A stretch of DNA of 64,000 nucleotides from Streptomyces tardus (lineage in GTDB: Bacteria > Actinomycetota > Actinomycetes > Streptomycetales > Streptomycetaceae): contig NZ_JAELVF020000001.1 of the NCBI RefSeq assembly GCF_018101125.2, forward strand, positions 4,009,629-4,073,628, in the 5' to 3' direction. Below, one piece after another: positions 41,703 to 49,826 of this stretch; position 1 is the first letter of the stretch; each line of letters starts with the position of its first letter. A program made the translations under genes and the position numbers. The notes under the pieces were generated by a model. The model searched no databases and had not been told where the DNA came from. It worked only from the letters and a program-made list of their open reading frames with translations.

Positions 41703-42491
41703 TCAGTAGCCGATGGTCAGTCCGAGCGCGGAGAGGACCGGTATCACCGGCTGGTAGTAGGTCTGCCCGCCCACGGCGCAGTTGCCGCTGCCGCCGACGA
41801 GGATGCCGAGTGCGGTGCCTCCCGCGAGCACGGGACCGCCGGTGTCGCCGGGCTCGGCGCAGAGGTTGGTGCGGAAGAGGCCGGTGACGGTGCCCTCGGG
41901 GTAGTTGATCGTCTGGTTGAGCGCGAGCACGGTGCCGCAGTGGTGCCCGGTGGTCGACCCGAACCGGCAGACCGACTGGCCGACCGACGGGTTGCCCGCG
42001 CCGGTCACGCGAACCGGGGTGGTGCCGCCGACCACCTCGCTCGGGTAGTCGAGGTTCGGGTTGGTGTAGCGCACCACCGACCAGGACGCGCCGGGGAACT
42101 GCGCCGCGTGCGTCGTGCCGACCGGCACGCTGAGCCCCGCGTCCGCGTACCACTGGGTGCCCGCGGTGCCGCAGTGACCGGCCATCAGGCCGAAGTAGTC
42201 GCTGCCGTCGGTGGCGTTGTAGGCGACGACGCAGCGACCGCCGCTGGTGAACAGCGTCTGCCCGCCGCGTACGGCGTCCACCGCGGCCGGCGTACGCGCG
42301 CTCTGCGCCCGGTCCGCGATCTGCGGCGGGGGAGCTGCCGCGGTGTCGGGGCCCGGAGCGGCGGCGGCCGGGTGCGGGGCCGCGAGCGTGAGCGCGAGCG
42401 CCGCGCACAGCGCCCCGACGAGCGCCGCCACTCGTGCGCGGATGCCGCGGCGGTCGGGTCTGTGCCTCAACTGCGTGGTGACCGGGGTCAT
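41703..42491 (-). CDS. Streptogrisin-like S1 protein lacking two catalytic residues (probable pseudoprotease)
   Basis: A 262-residue exported protein whose last 190 residues align with Streptomyces griseus proteases A/B (AGHCGTAG, SVVRYTN, RFGSTTGHHCGTVLALN, RTNLCAEPGD, GGSGNC). The catalytic His is kept (H106). The nucleophile Ser of GDSGGP is Thr here (GDTGGP, T217). The Asp of the NNDYGIVRYTN segment is replaced by Ser (GASWSVVRYTN, S136). There is no long streptogrisin pro-domain; only about 35 residues lie between the signal and the domain. It is therefore likely inactive as a protease, or a Thr-nucleophile variant, perhaps a binding or decoy protein. GGAGG precedes the ATG. Confidence 0.85.
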   Translation of the reverse strand: MTPVTTQLRHRPDRRGIRARVAALVGALCAALALTLAAPHPAAAAPGPDTAAAPPPQIADRAQSARTPAAVDAVRGGQTLFTSGGRCVVAYNATDGSDYFGLMAGHCGTAGTQWYADAGLSVPVGTTHAAQFPGASWSVVRYTNPNLDYPSEVVGGTTPVRVTGAGNPSVGQSVCRFGSTTGHHCGTVLALNQTINYPEGTVTGLFRTNLCAEPGDTGGPVLAGGTALGILVGGSGNCAVGGQTYYQPVIPVLSALGLTIGY

Positions 42492-42686
42492 TTCACCCTC
42501 CAGGAGGGGTGCGGGGACGGGAGCCCGTACGGGCGTCGCCAGTGTCGGACCACCGCATCCCGTCCACAAGACCTCGGGAACCCTGCGCAGTGCAATCATC
42601 ACCCGCGGCGACCGGCGACCGGCGACCGGCGACCGGCGACCGGGCCGCTGTGCACCGCGCGCCCGGCTGTGCCCACCTGGGCCGGC

Positions 42687-43679
42687 TCAGTGGCGGTTCG
42701 ACGGCGGGGCGACACGTACGTCGAAGACGGTGATCGGGCCGCCGCTCGCCTCTTCGCCGCTCGGTCCAGTGCTGCTGCCCACCTCTTCGCCGCCGCCCGC
42801 CCCGCGTCCGCCGGGCTCCGCCTCCGACGGGCGCATTCCGTCGAAGACCGACGGGCCCCGAACGACCTGACGGCCCAGGAGGGCCACCGGGTCGAGCCCG
42901 TTGCGGCGGATGTGGTCCTCGAAGACGAGCAGTTGGAGGTAGCCGTCCGCGGCCTCCTGCACGCCGGTCGGCTCGGCGGCGGCGGTCGTGGTGAAGGTGA
43001 TCTCCACGCGCTGCGGCAGCGTGCCGTTCACCGCGCCGACCGTCCGGCCGGCACGGGCGCGCACCCGCTCCTCCACGAGTGCGCGCTCTGCGCGGTCCAG
43101 CGGGGGCCCGGGGCGGGCCAGCACCATCGGTCCGGCGCCGCTGCGGGTCGCGGTCTCCGGAACCGCGGTCCAGGACACCTCGGCGGGCGCGCGACCCAGC
43201 TCCGCCAGCGCGTCGTGGAACGCCTTCTCGACGGCGGGGGTGTCGACGGCCAGTGCGGAGAACATCTCGATCCGGCCCTCGGCATCCTCCGGAATGCTCA
43301 GGTCGACGACCACGCCGACCCAGTCCAGTGCGTCCGCCGGTTCACTGTGCGCGGTGAAGTCGGCCGGGTCGAAGTCGGCCACGTGCTCGGCGACCGCCAG
43401 GTAGAAGTCCTCGAACTGCCTTCTGAGATTCACTGCTTGGCGCCAGTTCGCGAAATCGAAGCTCTCTGCTCCGAGAAGTCCGGAGAGCGGCACCTGCGCT
43501 CTGCGCAGCAGGTCCACGCCGAGCCCGTGGCGCAGCTGTGAGCGGGCGTAACGGCGGTATCCGGACTCCGCGTCGACGGCCGCGGGCGCCAGGATGCCGC
43601 GCTCGGCGTAGAGCCGCAGCGCCTTGTGCGACAGCCCGGTCAGCGTCGCGAACTCGCCGGTGGTCAGATCGTTGCTCAT
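42687..43679 (-). CDS. MerR-family regulator with C-terminal effector-like domain
   Basis: A 330-residue protein. The N-terminal MerR helix-turn-helix is at residues 5-70 (TTGEFATLTGLSHKALRLYA, then AESGYRRYARSQLRHG). The rest resembles GyrI/Bacterial transcription activator effector-binding domains but is duplicated or elongated, and ends in a Gly/Glu-rich tail plus TVFDVRV. The length is about twice that of a simple MerR. No Cys motif for metals is seen, so a small organic ligand is more likely. AGGAGA sits five to six bases before the ATG at 43679. Confidence 0.78.
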   Translation of the reverse strand: MSNDLTTGEFATLTGLSHKALRLYAERGILAPAAVDAESGYRRYARSQLRHGLGVDLLRRAQVPLSGLLGAESFDFANWRQAVNLRRQFEDFYLAVAEHVADFDPADFTAHSEPADALDWVGVVVDLSIPEDAEGRIEMFSALAVDTPAVEKAFHDALAELGRAPAEVSWTAVPETATRSGAGPMVLARPGPPLDRAERALVEERVRARAGRTVGAVNGTLPQRVEITFTTTAAAEPTGVQEAADGYLQLLVFEDHIRRNGLDPVALLGRQVVRGPSVFDGMRPSEAEPGGRGAGGGEEVGSSTGPSGEEASGGPITVFDVRVAPPSNRH

Positions 43680-43813
43680 CGTTCTCCTGGGCTGCCGGTC
43701 GACCGCGGGAACGCGCGGTGCGCCACCAGCATGGGCGCTGCCCCTCGGGCAGGGTCCAGCCCGGTCGGCGGGGAAGATCCTCGGGAGGCCGGAAGCCGCG
43801 GCCGTTCCTCCCT

Positions 43814-43819
43814 TAGGCT
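43814..43819 (+). promoter_or_regulatory. -10 box for a leaderless S4-domain gene
   Basis: TAGGCT (TANNNT) lies six bases before the ATG of the S4-domain gene, and no ribosome site is present between them. Confidence 0.5.
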
Positions 43820-43825
43820 CGGGGC

Positions 43826-44203
43826 ATGGCTGGAGAAGGCAGTGTCCGCGTGGACGTATGGGTCTGGTCGGTGCGGCTGGTGAAGACGCGGTCGCTGGCC
43901 GCAGCTGCCTGCAAGGCCGGGCACGTACGGGTGAACGGCGATCGGGCCAAGCCCGCCCAGCCGGTGAAGGCGGGCGACGAGGTCCGGCTGAAGCAGGCCG
44001 GCCGCGAGTGGGTCGTGAAGGTGGTGACCCCGCTGCGCAAACGGGTCGGCGCACCGGTCGCGGCCACTGCGTACGTCGACCACAGCCCGCCGCCGCCACC
44101 GCGCGAGGCGGTCGCTCCCGCCGGCCGCCGGGACCGCGGCGCGGGTCGGCCGACCAAGCGGGACCGGCGCGAGACCGACCGCCTCCAGCGCCTCCAGCCC
44201 TGA
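43826..44203 (+). CDS. S4-domain RNA-binding protein (Hsp15/HslR-like)
   Basis: A 125-residue protein. The S4 RNA-binding domain spans residues of about 8-70 (VRVDVWVWSVRLVKTRSLAA, then KAGHVRVNGDRAKPAQPV) and a Pro/Arg-rich tail follows, ending TKRDRRETDRLQRLQP. Escherichia coli Hsp15 binds 50S subunits stalled with nascent chains and helps recycle them; the actinobacterial protein likely does the same. The ATG directly follows a TANNNT box, so the mRNA is probably leaderless. Confidence 0.85.
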   Translation: MAGEGSVRVDVWVWSVRLVKTRSLAAAACKAGHVRVNGDRAKPAQPVKAGDEVRLKQAGREWVVKVVTPLRKRVGAPVAATAYVDHSPPPPPREAVAPAGRRDRGAGRPTKRDRRETDRLQRLQP

Positions 44204-44504
44204 GCTCCCCCGGACGCCGGACGCCGGACCGGCAGCACGGAGTCGGCGCACCCGCGCCGGGTGCCCGAGCGCAGCACGCGCGCCTACCCACCCCGGCGCC
44301 GTGCACCTCCCGCAGCGGTACCGTCGCACCGCTGCGCCCCGGACCTGCGCGCCCGCGGACGGGACATCGCCGCCGGTGCAGGCGTGTCCGCCGGGGTCGT
44401 TCGTTGCGCCGGTCGGGAAACCGGTGGGCGTGGGGCGTCGGCGGTGTCGCACGGGTGGCGGCGCTCCGCTCGCGCGAGCGCGCCGCACGTGCCCACGCTT
44501 GGGT

Positions 44505-44741
44505 ATGGAGAAGAAGCGTCCGGCGGAGCCCGAGTATCCCGTGGTGGTGGGGTCGTTCGGCGACAACAACCGCTACCGGCTGGTGTGGTTGCGAGGAGTG
44601 GGCTGGGAGCCGTTGGCGCAGGAGGAGGTCGAGAGCCGGGTGCGGGAGGTCTTCCCGGACATCGACTTCGAGGACCCCGAGCAGGTCCACTGGATCGACG
44701 AGGCCGAGGAGTGGCCGGCCGGGCGACCCGAGGACCCCTGA
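44505..44741 (+). CDS. Small acidic protein of unknown function
   Basis: A 78-residue acidic protein (MEKKRPAEPEYPVVVGSFG, then RYRLVWLRGVGWEPLAQEE and EVFPDIDFEDPEQVHWI). The Trp/Glu/Asp pattern is distinctive and looks like a conserved streptomycete hypothetical. No signal peptide, helix bundle or metal motif is evident. There is no clear ribosome site before the ATG, so the message may be leaderless. The gap of about 300 bases before it (44204-44504) shows no further gene. Confidence 0.65.
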   Translation: MEKKRPAEPEYPVVVGSFGDNNRYRLVWLRGVGWEPLAQEEVESRVREVFPDIDFEDPEQVHWIDEAEEWPAGRPEDP

Positions 44742-44868
44742 GAGGAACGCGCGCAGGGCCGCCTTCGCCCCCGGCTAGCACCCGGATGACAAACGCGACG
44801 CCCGGTCGGAGGCAAAGGCCGCACTCCGGGCAGTGGACTGGACGTCGTCCCGACCGCACTCTGTGCCC

Positions 44869-45771
44869 GTGGAAGACTCCTCGATATTCTCCGTACTGCT
44901 GCCGGCCGCGCTGGGCATCATCATGTTCGGCCTCGGTCTCGGCCTCACGGTCGCCGACTTCCGCCGGGTGGCGCGCTTTCCGCGTGCTGTGCTCGTCGCC
45001 CTCTTCTGCCAGTTGCTCCTGCTGCCCGCGATCTGCTTCGGACTGGTCGTCGGCTTCGACCTGCCGCCCGCGCTCGCGGTCGGCATGATGCTGCTCGCCG
45101 CTTCGCCCGGCGGCACCACCGCCAACCTCTACTCGCACCTCTTCGGCGGCGATGTGGCGCTGAACATCTCGCTCACCGCCATCAACTCGGTGCTCGCCGT
45201 CTTCACACTGCCTGTCGTGGTCAACCTGTCGGTGGCGCACTTCCTCGACGGCGCCGACGGGGTGGGCCTGCGCTTCGACAAGACCCTCCAGGTCTTCGCC
45301 ATCGTGCTGATCCCGGTGGTGCTGGGCATGTTCGTGCGGGCACGCGCGCTGGCGTTCGCCGAACGTGCCGAGCGGCCGGTAAAGATCGCCTCGGTGCTGA
45401 TCCTGCTGGGCGCGATCGTCGGCGCACTCCTCCAGGAGCGCGAACGGATCGGGGAGTACGTCGCCGATGTCGGCCTGATCACCCTGCTGTTCAGCGTGAT
45501 CTCGCTGGGGATCGGGTACGGCGTCGCGCGGCTCGCCCGCGTCGGCCACGGGCAGTCGGTCGCATCCTGCATGGAGATCGGTATCCACAACACCACTCTC
45601 GCCATGACCATCGCGCTCAGCCCGAGCCTGCTCGGCAACTCGGAGATGGCCATTCCGGCGGCCGTATACAGCGTGCTGATGTTCTTCACCGCCGCAGGCG
45701 CGGGCTTCGCCCTCCGCGCGCTGGCACCCCGCACGGCGTCGGTCGAGGACGCCGGAACCACGGCGCGGTAG
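44869..45771 (+). CDS. Bile acid:sodium symporter (BASS/SBF) family protein
   Basis: A 300-residue transporter with about ten helices of the BASS fold. The crossover motif region is visible as AASPGGTTANLYSHLFGG (first half) and VASCMEIGIHNTTLAMTIAL (second half), where Na+ ligands lie. Bacterial members often carry pantoate, pyruvate-related acids or other organic anions rather than bile acids. The start is taken as GTG 44869; GTG 44863 and GTG 44833 are in frame, with no clear ribosome site for any. It is convergent with the PhzF-like gene. Confidence 0.85.
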   Translation: MEDSSIFSVLLPAALGIIMFGLGLGLTVADFRRVARFPRAVLVALFCQLLLLPAICFGLVVGFDLPPALAVGMMLLAASPGGTTANLYSHLFGGDVALNISLTAINSVLAVFTLPVVVNLSVAHFLDGADGVGLRFDKTLQVFAIVLIPVVLGMFVRARALAFAERAERPVKIASVLILLGAIVGALLQERERIGEYVADVGLITLLFSVISLGIGYGVARLARVGHGQSVASCMEIGIHNTTLAMTIALSPSLLGNSEMAIPAAVYSVLMFFTAAGAGFALRALAPRTASVEDAGTTAR

Positions 45772-45794
45772 CCGAGCCGGGCCACGGGCCGTGC

Positions 45795-46673
45795 TCAGTC
45801 GATCCGCACGGCGCGGCCCGCGACGCGCACCCGGGAATTGCCTGCGGCCGGCAGCGTGACCGTCAGGGTGCCGGGTCTGCCCATGTCCTCGCCCTGGTGG
45901 AGAGTGAGCACCGCGCCGGGCTCGGCGAGATTCAGCTCCCGGAGATAGCCGCCGAACGCGGCGGCTGCCGCACCGGTCGCCGGGTCCTCGACGACGCCGC
46001 CGACCGGGAACGGGTCGCGGACGTGGAAGACCGTGCCCGACTCCCGCCACACCAGCTGGAGCGTCGTCAGCTCCAGCCGGGTCATCAGTGCGCGCAGCCG
46101 CTCGAAGTCGTAGCGCAGATCGGCGAGTCGGGCGCGGGAGGCGGCGGCGAGCACCAGGTGGTCGTTGCCCGCGAAGGCGATCCGGGCGGGCAGCGCCGGG
46201 TCCAGCTCCGACGGCTCCCAGCCGAGCGCCCCCAACGCCTCCGACAGATCCCCTTCGCCGATCGGAGCGACGCGGGTCTCCACGCTGGTCAGCGTGGCGC
46301 GCAACTCCTCGTCCACCTCGACCGGGACGGTGCCCGCCGCTGTGGTGAAGACCAGACCGCCGGGCCCGTGGCGCTCGGCCAGCGCGACCGCCGCCGCGAC
46401 GGTGGCGTGGCCACAGAAGGCCACTTCCGCCAGCGGGCTGAAGTACCGCACGGTGAAGCCGCGTCCGGCCGCGACCGAGCCGTCTTCCCCGCCGCCGGCG
46501 GGGCGGGGCGGGGCCGGGGTGAGGAAAGCCGTCTCGGAGTACCCCACCGCGGCGGCGATCTCCTGGAGCCGGGCGTCGCCCAGCCCTTCCGCGTCCAGCA
46601 CCACGCCGGCGGGGTTGCCACCCTCGGGGTGCTCGGAGAAGGCGGTGTAGCGCAGGACTTCCGGACTGGACAC
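45795..46673 (-). CDS. PhzF-family isomerase-like protein
   Basis: A 292-residue member of the PhzF/DapF-like epimerase-isomerase superfamily. The N-terminal half has the family GNPAGVVLDA motif and the glutamate in GYSETAFL, and the turn GHATVAAAVAL. The C-terminal half has the matching DPATGAAAAAFGGYL block. PhzF itself acts in phenazine synthesis, but most family members have other, unknown small-molecule substrates. No other phenazine genes are nearby, so the name should be read as a fold label. The start is GTG 46673. Confidence 0.85.
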   Translation of the reverse strand: MSSPEVLRYTAFSEHPEGGNPAGVVLDAEGLGDARLQEIAAAVGYSETAFLTPAPPRPAGGGEDGSVAAGRGFTVRYFSPLAEVAFCGHATVAAAVALAERHGPGGLVFTTAAGTVPVEVDEELRATLTSVETRVAPIGEGDLSEALGALGWEPSELDPALPARIAFAGNDHLVLAAASRARLADLRYDFERLRALMTRLELTTLQLVWRESGTVFHVRDPFPVGGVVEDPATGAAAAAFGGYLRELNLAEPGAVLTLHQGEDMGRPGTLTVTLPAAGNSRVRVAGRAVRID

Positions 46674-47005
46674 GGGGGCTCCTCACAGCTGTTCGGGACG
46701 CTCTTGTCACCTCCAACAACCGCCGGCCTCCGGTTGGTTCCCGGCCCGCGCACTCGCCGGCCGGAAGGCGTGTCACCGCGCCCCGCGCACGCCGGCCCGC
46801 GCGCGTCCGGCCTTTTGCGCCCCGCCTGCGGCCCACTCGCGTCCCGCGCCCGCCCGCCTGCGCGCGTCGGACCCGGACCCGGACCCGGGTTCGGCGTACG
46901 CCCTGCCGCCCGGTCCTCGCGCCCGGGTTCGGTTGCGTCCTGCCATCCGCGCCCGCCCGCGTCCCGTCCGCGTCCCGTCCGCGTCCCGTCCGCGTCCCGC
47001 GTGTC
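46674..47005. other. Gene-free stretch with 11-bp tandem repeats
   Basis: About 330 bases without a credible gene, between the PhzF-like and SDR genes. It holds GACCCG repeats near 46869 and an 11-bp tandem repeat, GCGTCCCGTCC, of 3.8 copies at 46959-47000 just after the SDR stop. Confidence 0.6.
46959..47000. repeat. 11-bp tandem repeat, 3.8 copies
   Basis: GCGTCCCGTCC at 46959-46969, 46970-46980 and 46981-46991, with a partial unit to 47000. Confidence 0.85.
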
Positions 47006-47806
47006 TCAGCCGCGGCCCACGTACGGCATGGTCGTCGCCATCACGGTCGCGAACTGGACGTTCGCCTCCAGTGGCAGGTCCGCCATGTGCAGCACCGTGC
47101 GGGCCACGTCGTCGGCGTTCATCACCGGCTCGACCGCCGTGCTGCCGTCGGCCTGCCGGATGCCGGTGCGCATCCGCGCGGTCATCTCGGTCGCGGCGTT
47201 GCCGATGTCGATCTGGCCGCAGGCGATGCCGTACGGGCGGCCGTCCAGGGACAGGGACTTGGTCAGTCCGGTGACGGCGTGCTTGGTGGTGGTGTACGCG
47301 ATCGAGTGGGGCCGGGGCGTGTGGGCGGAGAGCGAGCCGTTGTTGATGATCCGGCCGCCGCGGGGGTCCTGGGCGCGCATCGCGGCGAAGGCGGCGCGTG
47401 CGCAGAGAAAGGCGCCGTTCAGATTGACCTCGACGACCGAGCGCCAGTCGGCGTAGTCCAGTTCGTCGGGAGGGGCGGCGGGGCCGAAGGAGCCGGCGTT
47501 GTTGAAGAGCAGATCGACCCGGCCGAAGCGGGCGGCGGTGTCCTCGAAGAGCGCGGTGACGGCCGACTCGTCGGTGACGTCGGTCGGCAGCACGGCCAAC
47601 CGGTCGTCGGCGGTGACGAGTTGGGCGGTGGCCCGCAGCGCCTCGGGCCGGCGTCCGGCGAGTGCGACCGACCAGCCGGCACGGGCGAGGGCGACCGCGA
47701 CGGCGCGGCCGATGCCCGACCCGGCGCCTGTCACCACGGCCGTCCGGGTGGCGTTCGCGGCGGTCTCGCCCCGCTCGTTCAGCGGCCCGTTGATTTCCGT
47801 CGTCAT
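47006..47806 (-). CDS. Short-chain dehydrogenase/reductase
   Basis: A 266-residue SDR. The cofactor loop is TGAGSGIGRAVAVALAR with the basic or polar pocket residue region GRRPEAL, which fits NADP(H). The active-site Ser is in NGSLSAHTPRPHSIAY and the Tyr-Lys pair is YTTTK (Tyr-x-x-x-Lys). NNAGSFG gives the structural Asn. The C-terminus is family typical. The substrate is unknown. ATG 47806 fits the domain, although no strong ribosome site is seen. Confidence 0.88.
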   Translation of the reverse strand: MTTEINGPLNERGETAANATRTAVVTGAGSGIGRAVAVALARAGWSVALAGRRPEALRATAQLVTADDRLAVLPTDVTDESAVTALFEDTAARFGRVDLLFNNAGSFGPAAPPDELDYADWRSVVEVNLNGAFLCARAAFAAMRAQDPRGGRIINNGSLSAHTPRPHSIAYTTTKHAVTGLTKSLSLDGRPYGIACGQIDIGNAATEMTARMRTGIRQADGSTAVEPVMNADDVARTVLHMADLPLEANVQFATVMATTMPYVGRG

Positions 47807-47945
47807 GGCGGCAGGGTACGAGACATCGGCTCCCTCGCCGTCGAGGGCCCAACTGCCGGGACGCAACCGGCAGGCCACCGATCCGCAAGGAGCATGACGC
47901 GTACGTGCCAACGCGACGCCATCCACGGCCGCTGCACTCACCACC

Positions 47946-49628
47946 ATGACGACGCATCCAGCGAGCACCTCCACAGGCCTGCCCGCCGGCCGGTCCGCGC
48001 ACGCGGCGGCGGACGCCGAACTCCTCTCCCACGCCCGCCACCTGAACCGCCGCCGGTTCCTCACCGTGACCGGCGCCGCCGCGGCGCTGGCGTTCTCCAC
48101 CAACCTGCCCGCGCCCACCGCCACCGCGGCCCCGGCCCGTGAAACCCGGCTGGCCGCCGAGCCGTTCACCCTCGGCGTCGCCTCCGGCGATCCGCTGCCG
48201 GACTCCGTCGTGCTCTGGACCCGGCTGGCACCCGAACCGTACGAGGCCGGCAGCGGTCTGAGCGGCAAGCCGGTGAACGTCGCCTGGGAACTCGCCCGCG
48301 ACCGCGGCTTCCGCCGCACCGTCCGCAGCGGCGAGGCCACCGCGCACCCCGAGTACCACTGGGCCGTCCACGTCGAGCCGGACGGGCTGGAACCGGCGAC
48401 GGACTACTACTACCGCTTCAGCACCGGGAGTTGGACCAGCCCCGTCGGCCACACCCGTACCGCGCCCGGGCCGGACGCCGACCCCGGCAGCCTGCGGTTC
48501 GGCGTGGTCTCCTGCCAGCGCTACGACCAGGGGTACTGGACCGCCTTCCGCCACCTCGCCGAGGAGGACCTCGACGCGGTGCTGCACCTCGGCGACTACC
48601 TCTACGAGTACCCGGTCGACGCGAAGGGCGGCGCCCGCAACTACACCGACCGCCGGATCCCGCCGGTCTACAACCGCGAGACCGTCACGCTGGAGGACTA
48701 CCGGCTGCGCTACTCCCTCTACCGCACCGACCCCGACCTGCAGGCCGCGCACGCCGCCCACGCCTGGATCGTCACCTGGGACGACCACGAGACGGACAAC
48801 AACTACGCCGGCGGGGTCCCGGAGAAGCCCGAGAACAACGTTCCCCCGGAGGAGTTCCTGGTACGGCGTGCGGCGGCGTACCGCGCGTACTGGGAGAACA
48901 TGCCGCTGCGCCGGCCCCAACGCCCCGAGGGCGCCGAGCTGTTGCTCTACCGCAGACTGCGCTACGGCAGGCTCGCCCAGCTCGATGTGCTCGACACCCG
49001 CCAGTACCGCGACGACCAGGCCAACGGCGACGGCTGGAAGGTCCCGAACGAGCAGTCCGAGGACCCCGGCCGCACGATCACCGGCGCCGGCCAGGAGCGC
49101 TGGCTGCTGGACGGCTGGCGGGGCTCGGGCGCGGTGTGGAACCTGGTGCCGCAACAGACCGTCTTCTCCCGGCGCCGCGACCGGGTGCAGGGCCCGTTCC
49201 CGCTCTCCATGGACGCCTGGGACGGCTACCCGGCCTCGCGGGAGCGGGTGCTCGCCGGCGCGGAGGCGGCGGGCGTGGACAACCTGGTCGTCCTCACCGG
49301 CGACGTCCACGTCCACTACGCCTTCGACATCCACCGCGACTTCGACGACACCGCGGCCCCTCCCGTCGGTGTGGAACTCGTCACCACGTCCATCTCCAGC
49401 GGCGGCGACGGCGTACGTCGACCGGACAACTGGGAGGCGCTGATGGCGGCCAATCCGCACCTGCACTACTTCGACGGGCGGCGCGGCTATCTGCTGCTGA
49501 CCCTCACCGCGGACCGACTGCGCGCCGACTACCGGACGCTGGAGCGGATCACCGCCCCCGGCGGGGCGATCAGCACCGCCGCGTCCTTCGAATCGGCGGC
49601 GGGCGCCCCGGGCCTCAAGGCGCTGTGA
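47946..49628 (+). CDS. phoD: Tat-exported PhoD-like phosphatase/phosphodiesterase
   Basis: A 560-residue secreted phosphatase. The Tat signal NRRRFLTVTGAAAALAFS is at residues 34-51. The mature protein has the PhoD N-terminal domain (FTLGVASGDPLPDSVVLWTR) and the metallophosphoesterase domain: VVSCQRYDQGYW, HLGDYLYEY, TWDDHETDNNYAG, and VVLTGDVHVHYAFDI, supplying Asp, Asn and His ligands for Fe/Ca. This family releases phosphate from phosphodiesters including teichoic acids. No GTTCACC-type PHO box was noticed in the bases before the gene, so phosphate control is not evident. Confidence 0.92.
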   Translation: MTTHPASTSTGLPAGRSAHAAADAELLSHARHLNRRRFLTVTGAAAALAFSTNLPAPTATAAPARETRLAAEPFTLGVASGDPLPDSVVLWTRLAPEPYEAGSGLSGKPVNVAWELARDRGFRRTVRSGEATAHPEYHWAVHVEPDGLEPATDYYYRFSTGSWTSPVGHTRTAPGPDADPGSLRFGVVSCQRYDQGYWTAFRHLAEEDLDAVLHLGDYLYEYPVDAKGGARNYTDRRIPPVYNRETVTLEDYRLRYSLYRTDPDLQAAHAAHAWIVTWDDHETDNNYAGGVPEKPENNVPPEEFLVRRAAAYRAYWENMPLRRPQRPEGAELLLYRRLRYGRLAQLDVLDTRQYRDDQANGDGWKVPNEQSEDPGRTITGAGQERWLLDGWRGSGAVWNLVPQQTVFSRRRDRVQGPFPLSMDAWDGYPASRERVLAGAEAAGVDNLVVLTGDVHVHYAFDIHRDFDDTAAPPVGVELVTTSISSGGDGVRRPDNWEALMAANPHLHYFDGRRGYLLLTLTADRLRADYRTLERITAPGGAISTAASFESAAGAPGLKAL

Positions 49629-49631
49629 GAC

Positions 49632-49667
49632 CGGGTGTTCCCGGGGCCGCCGCCCCGGGAACACCCG
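49632..49667. terminator. Terminator after phoD
   Basis: Perfect 15-bp stem CGGGTGTTCCCGGGG against its complement with a 6-base loop, immediately after the phosphatase stop. Confidence 0.85.
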
Positions 49668-49826
49668 TCGCCGCCGCGCGGCCGGCAGGGCCGCGCGCTG
49701 TGACAGTTGCCACAGGGTCTTGTGTCGTCGCTGGTCAACGGACCGGCGGGGAATACTCGTTGGGTCGCCGGGCGTCCTGGCTGGGAGAATGGTCCATACC
49801 GCTTACTTTTCCCTGGAGAGAGGTAC

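Noticed and set aside
45795..46673. A phenazine biosynthesis cluster suggested by the PhzF-like gene
   Set aside because: No other phenazine gene is near, and most PhzF-fold proteins have unrelated functions.
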